Counted from the stretch's first letter, positions 24,655 through 34,282 are shown. The stretch: 53,632 bases of DNA from an uncultured Kiritimatiellota bacterium (GCA_934621385.1 CAKTUI010000017.1:1-53632); one strand, 5' to 3'. Made by a program: numbers and translations. Notes: generated from the letters alone by a model not told the origin.

Positions 24655-27600
24655 TTCGTCTCCTTCTCCTTGGTTTCGTCCGCCTTGATCTGCGTCAGTT
24701 CAAGCAGAATGCGCTCCTGCGGCGGCAGGTCAAACGGGACTCCCTGCGCAAGTTCCGCCACCGTGAATGTGCCCAACACGCGCTTCGTCACTGGGTTGTA
24801 CACGCGATAGGCCACGCCCGCCGGCTCGTCGAGGTAAAGCTTGAGGCTAATCTGCCGCACCTGCCGCCCGGCCATGTCGACGAGGCAGACGAGCTTGAAG
24901 TCACCCCGATCGCAAATCTGCACGTCGGCGGCGGCAATCGGCGCATCGAGTCCATCGGTCGGCGCGATCGCGGCATACCGCTTGACGTTCTTCTCCACCA
25001 GGACAGCCAATGCCTCGTTGACGCTCTTCACGCGCCGCATCGGCACGTCAGCACGGAGCGGCTTGCCCCACGCATCGAACGAAAGCGCATCCTCCACCGC
25101 AATGAGAAGCCCTCCACGCGCCGCGTAGACGCGGAGTTTCCCAACGACATCCGGCAGGACATACTGCGAGTCCGGCAGAATAAGCACCGCCGTATCGAGT
25201 CCATCGAGGTCTTCCTCGAAGACGACCTTGACCGGATAAAGCGCATGGAGGAAGGAGACATACCAGACCCCTGCGCGGTCGGGCTGATCCTGCCAGAGCG
25301 GGCGCGTCGGATCGACGGGGGGCAGACGGTCACGCTGAATCTGCGTTGGCTTCGAGAGCAGGACGGCGACCGTCGCCGGCTTCACACGCGGAAACGGCAA
25401 CACCTTCTCCTTGTAGGGCGCAAGCTCGTCCTGAAACTCCTTGAACGCGGCAAGATCCTCGGGCTTCACGTTGTACGGATTCAACAGCGACGAGGACTTG
25501 TAGCTCGGCTTCTCCACATTCTTCAATGCCCCGGCGGCATCCTTGTATTCCCAGGCGCGCTTGTCCCAGACATAGGTGAAGTTCGCCGAGACCCCGTGCA
25601 TCACCTCAAGCCAAAGGGCCGTAATGTAGTCCGACCGCTTGGAAGGCACGCGCCTGCCGTTCTCAAGGCGCATGCAGTAGTGCTCGTCGTTGACGATAAC
25701 CTTCTTGCCCTTGGCCAGCGCCTGGTAGAAGTCGCAGTTGTAGAAGTGCCGCGAGCCACGCGAGGCGACGACGGCCTCCATCGCGCTCTTCGCCTGATAG
25801 TCCGTATTGCCGCCGAACTGCCAACCGCCCTCAATGGCAAGCGCGTCAAGCGCATCGGCCCCGCGCAAGTCCATGCCACGATGCACGGGCGGATGCCCCG
25901 CCGCCTGCTCCGTAAAGTAGACGCGATCCCGCTTGTCGGTCGACTCAATGACGGCCCGATACTTCGCAAGAATCTCGTTGTACCGCGCCGCCGAGAAGAC
26001 GCACCAGTCGTACCAGGCAGCCGGATTCGACATGAAGGAATCGACGGCCACAATCTCGTCCGTCGTCGCATACGCCGTCCCCCAGTGGGCGTTGAGTGCC
26101 GCGAGCGAACCGTGGCGCTTCAGCATCCGCGCCACGAAGTCGCGGCGGTTGTAGACGCACTCGCAGTTGTAGGCCGACTCGTTGAAAAGTTCCCAGAGGA
26201 ACACGTTCGCGCCCGCACGAAGTGCCCCTTTCGTGCCGCCGAGGAAGAAGTCGCGGTAGTACGCGTCGCCTTCGGGGTCCTCGGGACAGAGCGGAATGAA
26301 GTTGTGCCAGTCGAACCGACGCTGGTCGAGCGCGATGCGCACGGGTTTCGGGTAGATGTTGTCGTAGCCGAAGGCAAAGTCCACGACGAACGGCATGTCG
26401 CCGAAGCCCCGGTAGAACTCAAGCATCTCGCGCTCGAACTCGTCCACGTCGCGGCGCGGACGCGCCCCATGCAGGATGCGCCCGATGTCGGCGTTTGCAC
26501 ACGAGAGCTGGGACGAGTTGAAGCCCAGTTGCGGAAAGTTGTTCGTCCCGGGCCGCTCGGTGTAGGCGATGTGGTCAATCTTGAGCGGATTCGACCCCTT
26601 GCCCCACTCGCGGACACGGTTGTAGAGCCACACGCCGAGATAGTACTCGGGCTTGCCGTTCACATACCAGGTGCCATTCCGGATTTCGGGCCGCTTCTCA
26701 AGATTCCCGTCGTCCGTCACGGGCGGCTGCTCCTCATAACTCCTCTTGTAGGCCTGCTCGCGGGGCGTGAGCGGCTGCTGGGGATAGCGGTAGTTCGAAT
26801 AGTCCGTCCGAACGCCGGCGGCAAACGGATCGAAGCGCCTGAAGCCGATGCGCATGGCCCGCGCATCCGGGCGCACGCGGAAGTTGCCCGCATCGGGATC
26901 GGTCAGGAGCGCATCGCACTCAATCGCGCCCGCATCGCCGCCCGCACGCTGCCAGTCGGCCAAGGTCAGCCCCCTGAAGCGCACCGTGCCATCCCCCTCG
27001 CGGCAGCAGAACTGGTTGTTCGTGAAGCTCAGTTTCGCCGCGCCCTCCGGCACACGGCCGAGAAAGTCGCCTTCGCCCCAGTAGAAGATGTTGCAACGAG
27101 CCGCCAGTTCCCCGCCGTCCGAAACGCCCAGGGGCGACGCGCTCTTGTGCGAAAGGATGTTGTTCTCAAGGCGAACGCCCGTACCGCCGATCTGGCGGTA
27201 GGCTGCGCCGTCCGTCCCATAGACGAGGTTGGAGGCGAGAAGCGTCTCGCCGACCGGCTCCACAAGAAAGATGCCAACGCCGCTGTCCCGTCCGCCCGGA
27301 ATGTTGAAGACCGTGTTGGCGCAGCAGGTGTTCGGTCCGCCCGAAAGCCCAATCCCCGTCGCCTCGCGACCCTTCGAGCCGAGATCATGGACCAAATTCC
27401 CCTCAATGAGGTTCTGAACCGACGCGTCCACGCTGATGCCCACGCCAAATGCACCCGAAATGTCGTTGTGGACGAGGCGGTTGCCGCCGGACGTGCGGCC
27501 GATCCAAACGCCCGCCCCGCCCGGCCGACCGTGCTGGACGATGGTGGTGTCGACAATCTCATTGGCCGCCGACGCGGCGGAAGCGGCCGACGATGCGCCC

Positions 27601-27977
27601 CCACCCAGGCGGATGCCGCCCGGTCCGGCAATCTCGCAATACCGCACCACATTCGACTGCGCCCCGTCCTGGAACCAAATCGCCCAGTCCGAATTCCCCG
27701 CCAGTCGGCAGTTCTGAAAGACAACACCCTTCGCCGAAACGACCACGACTGACACATTGGAGAAGGCGATGTTCTCGAAGCGGACACCGTCCGCACCGTC
27801 AATTTCCAGTTGCCGGGGTCCGTCGGCCGCCCACCGCGTCGAACCGTCGGCCGCCCCCACGAACTGCCGCCCGGCATCCGCCGCCGTCAGGCGGGACGGA
27901 AACGAGACCTCCGCCGAAACCGAAAGGAACCCCACCACGCCGAGTGAAACCGCCAAGCCAAACCGTCCTGCTCTCAT
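24651..27977 (-). CDS. Beta-helix domain fused to a clan-A-like glycoside hydrolase
   Basis: A 1,108-aa exported protein. After a signal peptide comes a right-handed beta-helix (about 60-380; repeats such as VRYCEIAGPGGIRL and LIEGNLVHDLGS), then a TIM-barrel glycosidase (about 430-1000) resembling GH42-like clan-A enzymes: the acid/base candidate is in LWELFNESAY (Glu near 600), the nucleophile candidate in VIVNDEHYC (Glu near 765). A C-terminal beta domain ends with PPQERILLELTQI. From RPEIRNGTWY onward it is a close paralogue of the next upstream gene. Start ATG 27977 is preferred over 27983 because AAGAAGG lies 6 nt upstream. The exact sugar linkage is not determined. Confidence 0.75.
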   Translation of the reverse strand: MRAGRFGLAVSLGVVGFLSVSAEVSFPSRLTAADAGRQFVGAADGSTRWAADGPRQLEIDGADGVRFENIAFSNVSVVVVSAKGVVFQNCRLAGNSDWAIWFQDGAQSNVVRYCEIAGPGGIRLGGGASSAASAASAANEIVDTTIVQHGRPGGAGVWIGRTSGGNRLVHNDISGAFGVGISVDASVQNLIEGNLVHDLGSKGREATGIGLSGGPNTCCANTVFNIPGGRDSGVGIFLVEPVGETLLASNLVYGTDGAAYRQIGGTGVRLENNILSHKSASPLGVSDGGELAARCNIFYWGEGDFLGRVPEGAAKLSFTNNQFCCREGDGTVRFRGLTLADWQRAGGDAGAIECDALLTDPDAGNFRVRPDARAMRIGFRRFDPFAAGVRTDYSNYRYPQQPLTPREQAYKRSYEEQPPVTDDGNLEKRPEIRNGTWYVNGKPEYYLGVWLYNRVREWGKGSNPLKIDHIAYTERPGTNNFPQLGFNSSQLSCANADIGRILHGARPRRDVDEFEREMLEFYRGFGDMPFVVDFAFGYDNIYPKPVRIALDQRRFDWHNFIPLCPEDPEGDAYYRDFFLGGTKGALRAGANVFLWELFNESAYNCECVYNRRDFVARMLKRHGSLAALNAHWGTAYATTDEIVAVDSFMSNPAAWYDWCVFSAARYNEILAKYRAVIESTDKRDRVYFTEQAAGHPPVHRGMDLRGADALDALAIEGGWQFGGNTDYQAKSAMEAVVASRGSRHFYNCDFYQALAKGKKVIVNDEHYCMRLENGRRVPSKRSDYITALWLEVMHGVSANFTYVWDKRAWEYKDAAGALKNVEKPSYKSSSLLNPYNVKPEDLAAFKEFQDELAPYKEKVLPFPRVKPATVAVLLSKPTQIQRDRLPPVDPTRPLWQDQPDRAGVWYVSFLHALYPVKVVFEEDLDGLDTAVLILPDSQYVLPDVVGKLRVYAARGGLLIAVEDALSFDAWGKPLRADVPMRRVKSVNEALAVLVEKNVKRYAAIAPTDGLDAPIAAADVQICDRGDFKLVCLVDMAGRQVRQISLKLYLDEPAGVAYRVYNPVTKRVLGTFTVAELAQGVPFDLPPQERILLELTQIKADETKEKETK

Positions 27978-28008
27978 CGTCATCCTTCTTACGCTGATTC
28001 AACAACCA

Positions 28009-30720
28009 TCACTTGTCCGTGCACCCCACGACCCGCCGCCACCAGGACGACTTCGCCGCCGTCTTCTCAATTACGAGAATAAGCCGCTCCTGTGGCGGAA
28101 GCGCCACGGGGACACCCTTCGCGAGCGTCGTACGCGTCCAGTCGCCCAGGTGCTCGCCCGTCACGCCGTTCGTCACCTTCCACGGGCCTTCGCCCGACAG
28201 GTTCGTCAGCGAGAGGAGTCCTGTGCGCACGGCGCGCTCCTTCATCGCCACGAGGCAGACGAGCTTGAAGTCGCCACGGTCGCAGATCTGGACGTCGCCG
28301 CCGGTGAGCGCACCCTTGCCGTCCGTCGCCTTCCAGTCGGCATAGCGCGGCACATCGAGCCGACCGAGTTCCGACAGCATCGTCTCAATCGAATCGACGC
28401 GGACGAAGGCACCCTTGGCCGCCGTTGTCTCCTTCATGTACTCGTCGTAGGCAAACGCCGACGCATCCGCAATCACCTTACCCCCACGGTCGACAAAGGA
28501 CTTGAGATCCGAGACGACCGACACCTTCTCGGCCTCCGCCTCGGGCACGACGACCACCTTCACCTCGGGGCCCAGCGTCGCCAGGTCCCGCGCAAAGACG
28601 ACCTTCACGGGATAAAACGCGTGCAGAATCGAGAGATACCACGCCGCCGTCTTCGTGCGGTGCCCGGCCCGCCACTTCGGCTGCGTCGGGTCGAACGGCG
28701 GGAACGCGTCCCGATGAATCTCCCGCGTCCGGGAATAGAAGACGGCGACCGTCGCCGGCTTCACACGCGGAAACGGCAGCACCTTCTCCGCATAGGGCGC
28801 AAGCTCGGCCTTAAACCGCTTCGACGCATCCAGGTTCTCGGGCGGACAGTTGAACGGATTCAGGAAGGAGTAGCTCTTGTAGCTCGGCTCCTCCACATTC
28901 CGCCGCGCCCCCTCAAGGTCCCGATAGTCCCACGAACGCTTGTCCCAGCTGTAGAAATAGGTCGCCGACACGCCGTGCATCAGTTCCAGCCAAAGAGAAG
29001 TGATGTAGTCCTCGCGCTTTGACGGGACGCGCTTGCCGTCCTCGAAGCGTCCGCAGTAGTGCTCGTCGTTGACGACCGGGACGCGTCCCCGCGCCGCCGC
29101 CGCGTACCAGTCGCAGTTGTAGAAGTGCTTCGTCGTATCCTGGGCGACGACGGCATCCGTGCCGCCCCTCGCCTCGTAGTCGCGTCCGCCGCCATACCGC
29201 CAGCCGCCCTCAATCGCCAACGCATCCAGCGTATCCGAGAGCTTGATGACGTCCTCGCCCCGATGCACGGGCGGCGTACCCGCCGCCTGCTCGGTGAAGA
29301 AGATGCCGCCGCGCTGGTCCACACTGCGAATCGCCGCCATGCCATCCTTCAATATCTCGACATAGCGGTCGGAGAGGAAGTCGTACCAGTCGTAGCGCAA
29401 GCCGTCGTACTGCTCCGGCTCCGTCTGAATCGCCACGTCCCAGAAGGAGAGAAACGCCGTCCCCCAGACCGCGTTCGCCTCGGCGATCTTGCCGTACTTC
29501 AACTTCATCCGCCGCGCAAACTCCCGCAGATTGTACTTGCAGCCACAGGCGTAGGCCGACTCGTTGAAAAGCTCGTACATGTAGACGTTCAGCCCGTGGC
29601 GCAGGGCCGCCCGGGTTCCGCCGAGGAAGTAGTCGCGATAGTACCGCCGTCCCTCGGGACACTCAGGGCACAGCGGAAAGAACTCATGCCAGACCTGCCC
29701 CATCTTCTTCTGGTCCGCACGACGCTGAATCGCCTTCGGCAGGGCCGGATTGAACCCAAAGGCAAAGTCCAGCACAAGCGGCTTCGCCTGGAAGTCGGCG
29801 CAGTATTTCGCGAAGTCGGCCTCCTGCGCGGCGAAATCGGGTTCCCAGGGCTTGCGCCCGACATCAATCTCAAGCCCCCTCAGGAGGGCACCATACCGAT
29901 TCGGCGCGGCGGAAATCTGCGCCGAGTCGAACCCAGCGTAGGCGAATGCCTCGGGCGAACCCGAGTCGGTGTAGCAGACGTTCGTGATGTTGAGCGGATT
30001 CCCCCGGTCGATGCGGTTCAGAATCCACGGACCGGTAAAGAAGACGGGCTTGCCGTTCAGGTACCAGGTGCCGTTGCGAATCTCGGGGCGCACGAACGAA
30101 TCGGACTTCGTCGGCGGCTGATCGCGGTAGGACGCACGGTGGGCGGCCATGGCGGGCGTGTCATTCGTCGGCACCAGTTCCGTAAATTCGTGCTCGACGA
30201 AGGCCGAGGGCGGCAGCCCCTTCGGACGCGGCAATTCTGCGGCATCCGCCGTCAAGATGACATCCCTGAACCAGGCCTCACCCGTCTGACCCCAGCCGTT
30301 CGCACAGTCGAACGCAACGGTCAGGCCGTCCGCATCCTCCGGAAGCCGAAGCGAGAGCCGCAGGTCCATCCAGGGCGTCGGGCCAATCGTCCCCGTGCCG
30401 ATGCGAACCTGCGGACCCTTGCGCCCATAGGCCCGCCGCGCCCAGAGCGTGAAGCCGATGCCCCTCGCCGTACTGGTGCGCACCTGCTGAACCTGTCCCT
30501 GCAGGTGGACGACCTTGCCGCGCAGGGCGAAGACGTCCTCGCGGCTCACCCAGTAGGCCACGTTCGAGTTGTTCGAGCCGTGGTCGTCATCGACCAAGTG
30601 AAGGGCCGGCTGCCCCTTCACCCCCGGCTCGGAGGGAAGCAGGTTGCCGGCCCACGCGGAAGCGACCGCCGCAAACGCCACGCAGAAGCCCAGTGTACGG
30701 CTCGTCTTCACGGCGGTCAT
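28009..30720 (-). CDS. Clan-A-like glycoside hydrolase with N-terminal beta-sandwich
   Basis: A 903-aa exported protein: signal peptide (LGFCVAFAAVASAWA), a beta-sandwich that looks like a carbohydrate-binding module (about 27-165; MDLRLSLRLPEDADGL), then the same TIM barrel and tail as the downstream paralogue, with MYELFNESAY (Glu387) and VVNDEHYC (Glu553). The paralogues differ mainly in their front domain: sandwich here, beta-helix there. Putative catalytic residues are inferred from position in GH-A-like barrels, not proven. It begins 11 bp after the surface protein gene and is separated by 31 bp from the paralogue. No strong ribosome site precedes ATG 30720. Confidence 0.75.
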   Translation of the reverse strand: MTAVKTSRTLGFCVAFAAVASAWAGNLLPSEPGVKGQPALHLVDDDHGSNNSNVAYWVSREDVFALRGKVVHLQGQVQQVRTSTARGIGFTLWARRAYGRKGPQVRIGTGTIGPTPWMDLRLSLRLPEDADGLTVAFDCANGWGQTGEAWFRDVILTADAAELPRPKGLPPSAFVEHEFTELVPTNDTPAMAAHRASYRDQPPTKSDSFVRPEIRNGTWYLNGKPVFFTGPWILNRIDRGNPLNITNVCYTDSGSPEAFAYAGFDSAQISAAPNRYGALLRGLEIDVGRKPWEPDFAAQEADFAKYCADFQAKPLVLDFAFGFNPALPKAIQRRADQKKMGQVWHEFFPLCPECPEGRRYYRDYFLGGTRAALRHGLNVYMYELFNESAYACGCKYNLREFARRMKLKYGKIAEANAVWGTAFLSFWDVAIQTEPEQYDGLRYDWYDFLSDRYVEILKDGMAAIRSVDQRGGIFFTEQAAGTPPVHRGEDVIKLSDTLDALAIEGGWRYGGGRDYEARGGTDAVVAQDTTKHFYNCDWYAAAARGRVPVVNDEHYCGRFEDGKRVPSKREDYITSLWLELMHGVSATYFYSWDKRSWDYRDLEGARRNVEEPSYKSYSFLNPFNCPPENLDASKRFKAELAPYAEKVLPFPRVKPATVAVFYSRTREIHRDAFPPFDPTQPKWRAGHRTKTAAWYLSILHAFYPVKVVFARDLATLGPEVKVVVVPEAEAEKVSVVSDLKSFVDRGGKVIADASAFAYDEYMKETTAAKGAFVRVDSIETMLSELGRLDVPRYADWKATDGKGALTGGDVQICDRGDFKLVCLVAMKERAVRTGLLSLTNLSGEGPWKVTNGVTGEHLGDWTRTTLAKGVPVALPPQERLILVIEKTAAKSSWWRRVVGCTDK

Positions 30721-30731
30721 CGCAATCGTCG

Positions 30732-32426
30732 TCAGCGGATGATGATGTGGAAGGCGTTCTCCCGGCGCATGCGCAGGTAGAGGCCCGTATCCTTCACGAC
30801 CTTCTCAATCTGGACCTGACCCCACTTGCCGATGGGGACGACCGTCCAGTCATTGAAGACCGACTCGCCCTTCTCGTTCGTCGGCGCACCGCCCGCGTAG
30901 GTCGTGATGACGGGATATTCCGTCCACTCCGACGGATACGCCGCATGCGCCGCCGTCGTGTCATTGCGCACATAGACCGTACCCTTGGCGGCAATGTCGG
31001 CAAGACGGCAGTTCGTCTCGCACCGCGCCGGGTTCACGTCCTCCGCACCAAAGTCGAACGGCATCGTCCACTCGCTGTCATAGACATGGACGAAGAAGCG
31101 CGACTGGCGATTCTGCTTCGCCAGAATCTTCTTCGGAAGGTTGGCTGGGCTGGCACCATGCGCGGAAATCGCATCGTCGCCCATGTCGTTCGTAATACCA
31201 CTAAAGTCAAGATACTCGGCCTGATTGACGACATGCGTCTCAGCACGGTATTCGCAAGTCAACTTAGTTCCATAATAAGGACCATGAGTGCCGACGAACA
31301 TGACATTCATCATCGGCGAGACATAGTAGAGCGAATCAAAGTTACCATGGTCTCCAATCTCGACATTACCAAGTCCCTTATCAAAGGCGGGGAGCGTCGT
31401 AGCACCAACCTTGTAGTCCCACCCAGTATCCGCAAACAAGCCCAGTGCACGATAACCATATCCGCTGCTGGAACGCGAGGAAATCTTAACCGTGTTATTT
31501 CCATAAACAATTAACTGTGAACCGCCACGGCGCGCTTTGCCCGTCTCGGAACTCAGGAACGAATCCAAGTTTCCACCCACACCGCCATTGGTGGCGAGTT
31601 CGCCAATGGTCAAGACATTTCCTCCTTCATTCTGAGGATTGAACCAAAGATACTGCGCAGTCGTCGAACCAAGGAGATATTGATTGGACGTACGGAAATC
31701 CATTGAGACCTTGGCTATTGAGGATTCCGCCTCGGTGGAGTAAATTCTGATGTTCTGTCCAAACTGAACGGAATTCAATTCAATGTGTCCATCAAAGACA
31801 AGCGGGCCATAGAAATTGATTGGTGTGCCAAAGTTAGCGACGGAGATCTTACCAGAACCCGTCACGGCACCATAGAAATTCGGCCCATAGCCATCTCCCG
31901 CAAGGAACTTGCCATTGAGTTCAACATCCGCCTGAATCGTGGAATCCTTGTCGGACGACAGCGTGAACGAGGTGCCGTCCTCGCTCTTCGTCACCGTACT
32001 CGTGTAGAAGAGCGCCGTGGCGGTCTCGGGGACCGTGAGTTTCTGACCGGCCGTGGCGAAACTCTCGCCCACATAGGCAAGACGCGTGCAGGCACTCCAG
32101 TCGTAGGTGAGGTCGGCGGGCAGCGCATCGAGCACGACCGCGCCGTTCAGCTTGACGACCGACCCGGCGGGAACGCTGAGCGACGCCCAGTCGATGTAGT
32201 CGTAGTTCGCCTCGGCGTTCTCTCGCGTCGGATCCGCCGTTGACGTGCTCGTCCCCAGCGTGTAGACATTCTTCCCGTCTACGACCGTCGGTTCGGGTAG
32301 CGTACCCACCACTCCGCCAAAGGCCCCGGTTGCCGCCAGTGCAAAAGGCAATGCGGCAGCCCAAACACGCGTTCGCGACATCTTACCAACCGAATCAGAC
32401 GATACCTTCATGGCGTTTTTCTTCAC
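30732..32426 (-). CDS. Large exported beta-rich surface protein, first gene of glycan operon
   Basis: A 564-aa protein with a long signal-like N-terminus (about residues 18-38, AAALPFALAATGAFGG) and a Ser/Thr/Gly/Asn-rich beta body (GKISVANFG, LIVYGNNTVKISS) typical of autotransporter-like or surface-layer beta-helices. No catalytic motif is recognised. The middle part (about 31,250-31,900) is visibly AT-richer than both ends and than neighbouring genes, suggesting a swapped or acquired segment. Start is a GTG at 32426; an ATG at 32411 is an alternative, and both have weak ribosome sites. It may bind the glycan that the next genes degrade; that is inference from position. Confidence 0.65.
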   Translation of the reverse strand: MKKNAMKVSSDSVGKMSRTRVWAAALPFALAATGAFGGVVGTLPEPTVVDGKNVYTLGTSTSTADPTRENAEANYDYIDWASLSVPAGSVVKLNGAVVLDALPADLTYDWSACTRLAYVGESFATAGQKLTVPETATALFYTSTVTKSEDGTSFTLSSDKDSTIQADVELNGKFLAGDGYGPNFYGAVTGSGKISVANFGTPINFYGPLVFDGHIELNSVQFGQNIRIYSTEAESSIAKVSMDFRTSNQYLLGSTTAQYLWFNPQNEGGNVLTIGELATNGGVGGNLDSFLSSETGKARRGGSQLIVYGNNTVKISSRSSSGYGYRALGLFADTGWDYKVGATTLPAFDKGLGNVEIGDHGNFDSLYYVSPMMNVMFVGTHGPYYGTKLTCEYRAETHVVNQAEYLDFSGITNDMGDDAISAHGASPANLPKKILAKQNRQSRFFVHVYDSEWTMPFDFGAEDVNPARCETNCRLADIAAKGTVYVRNDTTAAHAAYPSEWTEYPVITTYAGGAPTNEKGESVFNDWTVVPIGKWGQVQIEKVVKDTGLYLRMRRENAFHIIIR

Positions 32427-32778
32427 AAGGTTTTTCCAACTGTGGATATTTTACCTCAATCATCCCGTTTTGGCACAACTGGCTCAACCACTTTTGATTG
32501 CGAAAAAATTGTAAAACCGAATGGGTCAGCAAAAGCAGAAAGGACGATAACAGGAAAGAAAGAGTGGAAGACGGTGCGAAACCACCCTCCAAGCGGCGAG
32601 GAACGAATCCGCCGGACAGGGTCCGCGCATTTCCCTGCGGCCCTTCGCAAGAAATCACGCCCTCGCAGCGAAGATGTGGCGGTGCCTGCACCCGAGGGGC
32701 GCGGCGGAATTTCCGTGCGCCCGGGCGAGAAAGCCAACAAAAGCGCGAGATTCCATTCATATTTAGGCACGAAATTGG
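32427..32778. other. Intergenic leader region upstream of the surface protein gene
   Basis: About 350 bp with no gene I can support. A possible -10 (TAAAAT, 32448-32453) lies 21 nt before the GTG on the minus strand, with no good -35. Degenerate GCGC/GGCAC words near 32717, 32743 and 32765 look like decayed members of the adjacent 22-bp phased array. Frames open across here are Arg/Pro-rich and not protein-like. Confidence 0.45.
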
Positions 32779-33060
32779 AATAAACGCCATCCGCCCCGAA
32801 ACCTTTGGTCTGTCGCCAGGATTCCGATGCCCGGCAGCGGCAGACTTACTGCGCAGTAAACCAAAACTTACTGGGCAGTAAGTCTAAAGTTACTGGGCAG
32901 TAAGTTTTCCTCCGATGGGCACGGGAACTTCACGAGATGCGCACGGGACGCATCCCGCCTGCGCACGACAGAAAACCCGGATGCGCACGGGAGGCCCTTC
33001 CCGTGCGCAAGGGATAGCCCATCCAAAGGCACACGACGGGCCGCCAATAGGCTCATCCTC
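32779..33060. repeat. 22-bp phased intergenic repeat, copy 3 (longest, clearest)
   Basis: Units begin at 32823, 32845, 32867, 32889, 32911, 32933, 32955, 32977 and 32999 with a constant 22-bp step, and weaker ones at 32801, 33021 and 33043. The consensus is TCCGATGSGCACGGGA with S = C or G. The three central units (32845, 32867, 32889) carry palindromes TTACTGSGCAGTAA; the first two pair with each other over 17 bp with one mismatch around an 8-nt ACCAAAAC loop. Units four to six are alike, position by position, to those of copy 4 at 52.2 kb. Twenty-two is not a multiple of three, so this is not a coding repeat. Confidence 0.85.
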
Positions 33061-33094
33061 TGAGTCTTCTGATTATTCCGCCGCGACGCGTCGG

Positions 33095-34279
33095 TCAGGG
33101 CGTCGCCACCAGTTGCCCGACGGCCCGGACATAGTCCGCATAAATCCGCCGCGCATTGAGTTCCTCGTGCGCCAGCCGCCTCGCGGCGGCCTGCGCCGAA
33201 GCGAGGCGCGGCACAAGCGAGTCTACCGCCGCCGCGAGCGAGTGAGCATCCCCCCAGCGGTAGACGGCTCCTGCGCCATACCGCGCCAGGAGTCCCTCGG
33301 TCTCGCCCCCGAGCGAACTGACGATGGCCAGTCCCGCCGCCGCGTAGTCGGCGAACTTGTAGGGCACGCCCACGAAGCTCTCGCTCGCCATGGGGACGAC
33401 CCCGATGTCGGCCCGGCTGAGGAGGTCGGCCATGTCAGCCGCCTTCAGGTAGCCGTGGTAGCGGACGCGATCCGCCAGGCCCCGTTCCTGGATGAGCCGC
33501 ACGACCGTCCCGGCCTGAGCACCCGCACCGGCGAGGTCCAGCGTGGCCGTCGGCAAAAGTTCCATCGCCTGCACGAGCGTCTGCAGGTCGTACGTGGTGC
33601 CCATGTTCCCGATGTAGACGAGGGCAACGCCCGCCCGCCGTCCCTCGACCCGAGCGGGGGCGGCCGCACAGTCGATGCCGTGGTAGAAGCGCCGGTACGA
33701 GGCCGCCCCCTTGGAACGGGCAATCGCCCCGTAGCGGTCGGCGACGCCCGTCACGAGATCCGCCGCCCGGTAAAGCCGCCGCGCCGCCGCGTCGGCGGAC
33801 GCGAACAGCATCCGCCCAAGCAGCGGGGCCGCGAAGGACGGCAGGAGCCGGTAGAAGGTCTCGGGCCAGGCATCCATCACGTCCACGACAAGCCGCGCCC
33901 CAAACCGCCGCGCCAGGCGAATCGCCACGTCCCCCGTCGCGAGCGGCGGCGTGGAGACGATGATGGCGTCCGGAGCGGACAAATCCGTCGCGCCGGCTGC
34001 CGCCTCCCAGGCCCGCGCATAGGCGCGGTGACTGCGAATCCGCGCCAGGCTGACGTTCGTTCGGTAGGGCGGCGTTGGTACGAGCCGCACGGCCACGCCC
34101 TCGTCCGTGAACGCCATCGGCAAATTCCGCCGCGCCTTCGCCGTATGGCTGAAGTCGCTCGTCCAGTAGACCACCCGATGCCCCGCCTGCACGAAGGCCC
34201 GGGCCATCAGCCAAAACCGAAGCGGGCGCGACCCCTCACGCGGCAGGTTGTCGAACGGGTTCTCGATCCAGACGGTCAT
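33095..34279 (-). CDS. Glycosyltransferase family 4 (GT-B fold)
   Basis: A 394-aa cytoplasmic or membrane-associated sugar transferase with two Rossmann domains. The N-terminal half has FWLMARAFVQAGHRVVYWTSDF, the linker has LVYIGNMGTTYDLQTLV, and the C-terminal donor site reads SFVGVPYKFADYAAAGLAIVSS, the GT4 E/D-x7-E-like region in variant form. It likely adds a sugar to LPS or another surface glycan. It starts 3 bp after the zinc-ribbon gene and is the last gene of the tyrS operon, which also encodes lipid A (lpxA) and LPS transport (LptF/G) proteins. The acceptor is not known. Confidence 0.85.
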   Translation of the reverse strand: MTVWIENPFDNLPREGSRPLRFWLMARAFVQAGHRVVYWTSDFSHTAKARRNLPMAFTDEGVAVRLVPTPPYRTNVSLARIRSHRAYARAWEAAAGATDLSAPDAIIVSTPPLATGDVAIRLARRFGARLVVDVMDAWPETFYRLLPSFAAPLLGRMLFASADAAARRLYRAADLVTGVADRYGAIARSKGAASYRRFYHGIDCAAAPARVEGRRAGVALVYIGNMGTTYDLQTLVQAMELLPTATLDLAGAGAQAGTVVRLIQERGLADRVRYHGYLKAADMADLLSRADIGVVPMASESFVGVPYKFADYAAAGLAIVSSLGGETEGLLARYGAGAVYRWGDAHSLAAAVDSLVPRLASAQAAARRLAHEELNARRIYADYVRAVGQLVATP

Positions 34280-34282
34280 CGC

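Noticed and set aside
32845..33030. CRISPR array
   Set aside because: Repeats are degenerate, the unit is only 22 bp with no separate spacers, and no cas gene is present.
32868..33056. Small ORF whose peptide resembles one at 52220-52438
   Set aside because: The likeness comes from the shared DNA repeat; a 22-bp period shifts frame at each unit, and there are no ribosome sites or signal peptides.
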